From: Virgisporangium aurantiacum
GTDB lineage: Bacteria; Actinomycetota; Actinomycetes; Mycobacteriales; Micromonosporaceae
DNA length: 38,030 nt
Direction of reading: 5' to 3'
Assembly (NCBI RefSeq): GCF_016863635.1
Contig: NZ_BOPG01000121.1
Span: 1 to 38,030, forward strand
The notes beneath the pieces were generated by a model that searched no databases, was not told the origin of the DNA, and saw nothing but the letters and a program-made list of their open reading frames with translations. Both the position numbers and the translations under genes were made by a program. Of this stretch, positions 37,918 through 38,030 are shown one piece after another. Each line of letters starts with the position of its first letter. The stretch's first letter is position 1.

Positions 37918-38030
37918 CGATCCAGGGTAATGACGGACGTTGCCGGCTGGGGTTGACGCCGCACCGCATGGACATAGCGGACCGGGGATACCAGTGTCAT
38001 CGCCGGCGTCATGCGGCGGCGATCGGATCG

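Overview
The window is high-GC actinobacterial DNA. GTG starts are frequent, codons are strongly GC3-biased, and it carries actinobacterial families (Lsr2, XRE with a DUF5753-type C-terminus, DUF6879-like and DUF574-like proteins, Replic_Relax). Gene content and integrase style suggest a Micromonosporaceae host such as Micromonospora or a relative; this is inferred from family knowledge, not from a search. Bases 1 to about 26.8 kb look like most of an integrative conjugative element with a type IV secretion system (T4SS). Its left end lies outside the window. No tRNA gene, CRISPR array or insertion sequence was found.

Layout. (1) 69-15079, minus strand: an Lsr2-like protein, an ECF-type sigma factor, three unrecognised proteins, a Replic_Relax protein, then the conjugation core: VirD4/TraG-like ATPase, VirB4-like ATPase, PrgI-family protein, VirB6/TrbL-like membrane protein and VirB2-like pilin. 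A separate protein with a sigma-4-like helix-turn-helix is encoded at 13931-15079. (2) 15080-16157: about 1.1 kb of noncoding DNA full of GTGTGACAC palindromes, ATTGACA motifs, CTGTGAGCG boxes and a 114-bp direct duplication. A 48-bp sequence at its right edge (16070-16117) recurs inverted at 13591-13638, so the same sequence lies upstream of both the T4SS operon and the rightward operon. (3) 16158-22344, plus strand: an overlapping operon of a degenerate methyltransferase-like protein, an X-I-IV type DNA methyltransferase, a PP-loop (PAPS-reductase-like) enzyme, a frameshifted cytosine-5 methyltransferase, an IV-to-I type methyltransferase and an XF1762-like protein, closed by a hairpin. (4) 22499-24444, plus strand: two unrecognised proteins, a VUT/YhhQ-like transporter and a tRNA-guanine-transglycosylase-like protein resembling the DNA-modifying DpdA enzymes. 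(5) 24855-26764: excisionase-like protein and tyrosine integrase, followed by a strong hairpin.

From 26.9 kb onward the content is mixed and probably chromosomal or cargo: a GntR regulator with a palindromic candidate operator; a Cys-rich protein behind a consensus-like SOS box; an endonuclease/exonuclease/phosphatase-fold protein; an NrtR-like Nudix protein; a secreted trypsin-like protease; a methyltransferase - substrate-binding lipoprotein - IclR operon in which the IclR gene is frameshifted; a DUF574-type methyltransferase preceded by two tiny coupled ORFs; an XRE/DUF6879-like regulatory set; and a membrane-anchored protein.

The most interesting inference is that the element carries a DNA-modification island. 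A putative 7-deazapurine transporter directly overlaps a TGT/DpdA-like base-exchange enzyme, next to three DNA methyltransferases and a PP-loop enzyme. Preloaded modification could protect DNA that enters a new host by conjugation.
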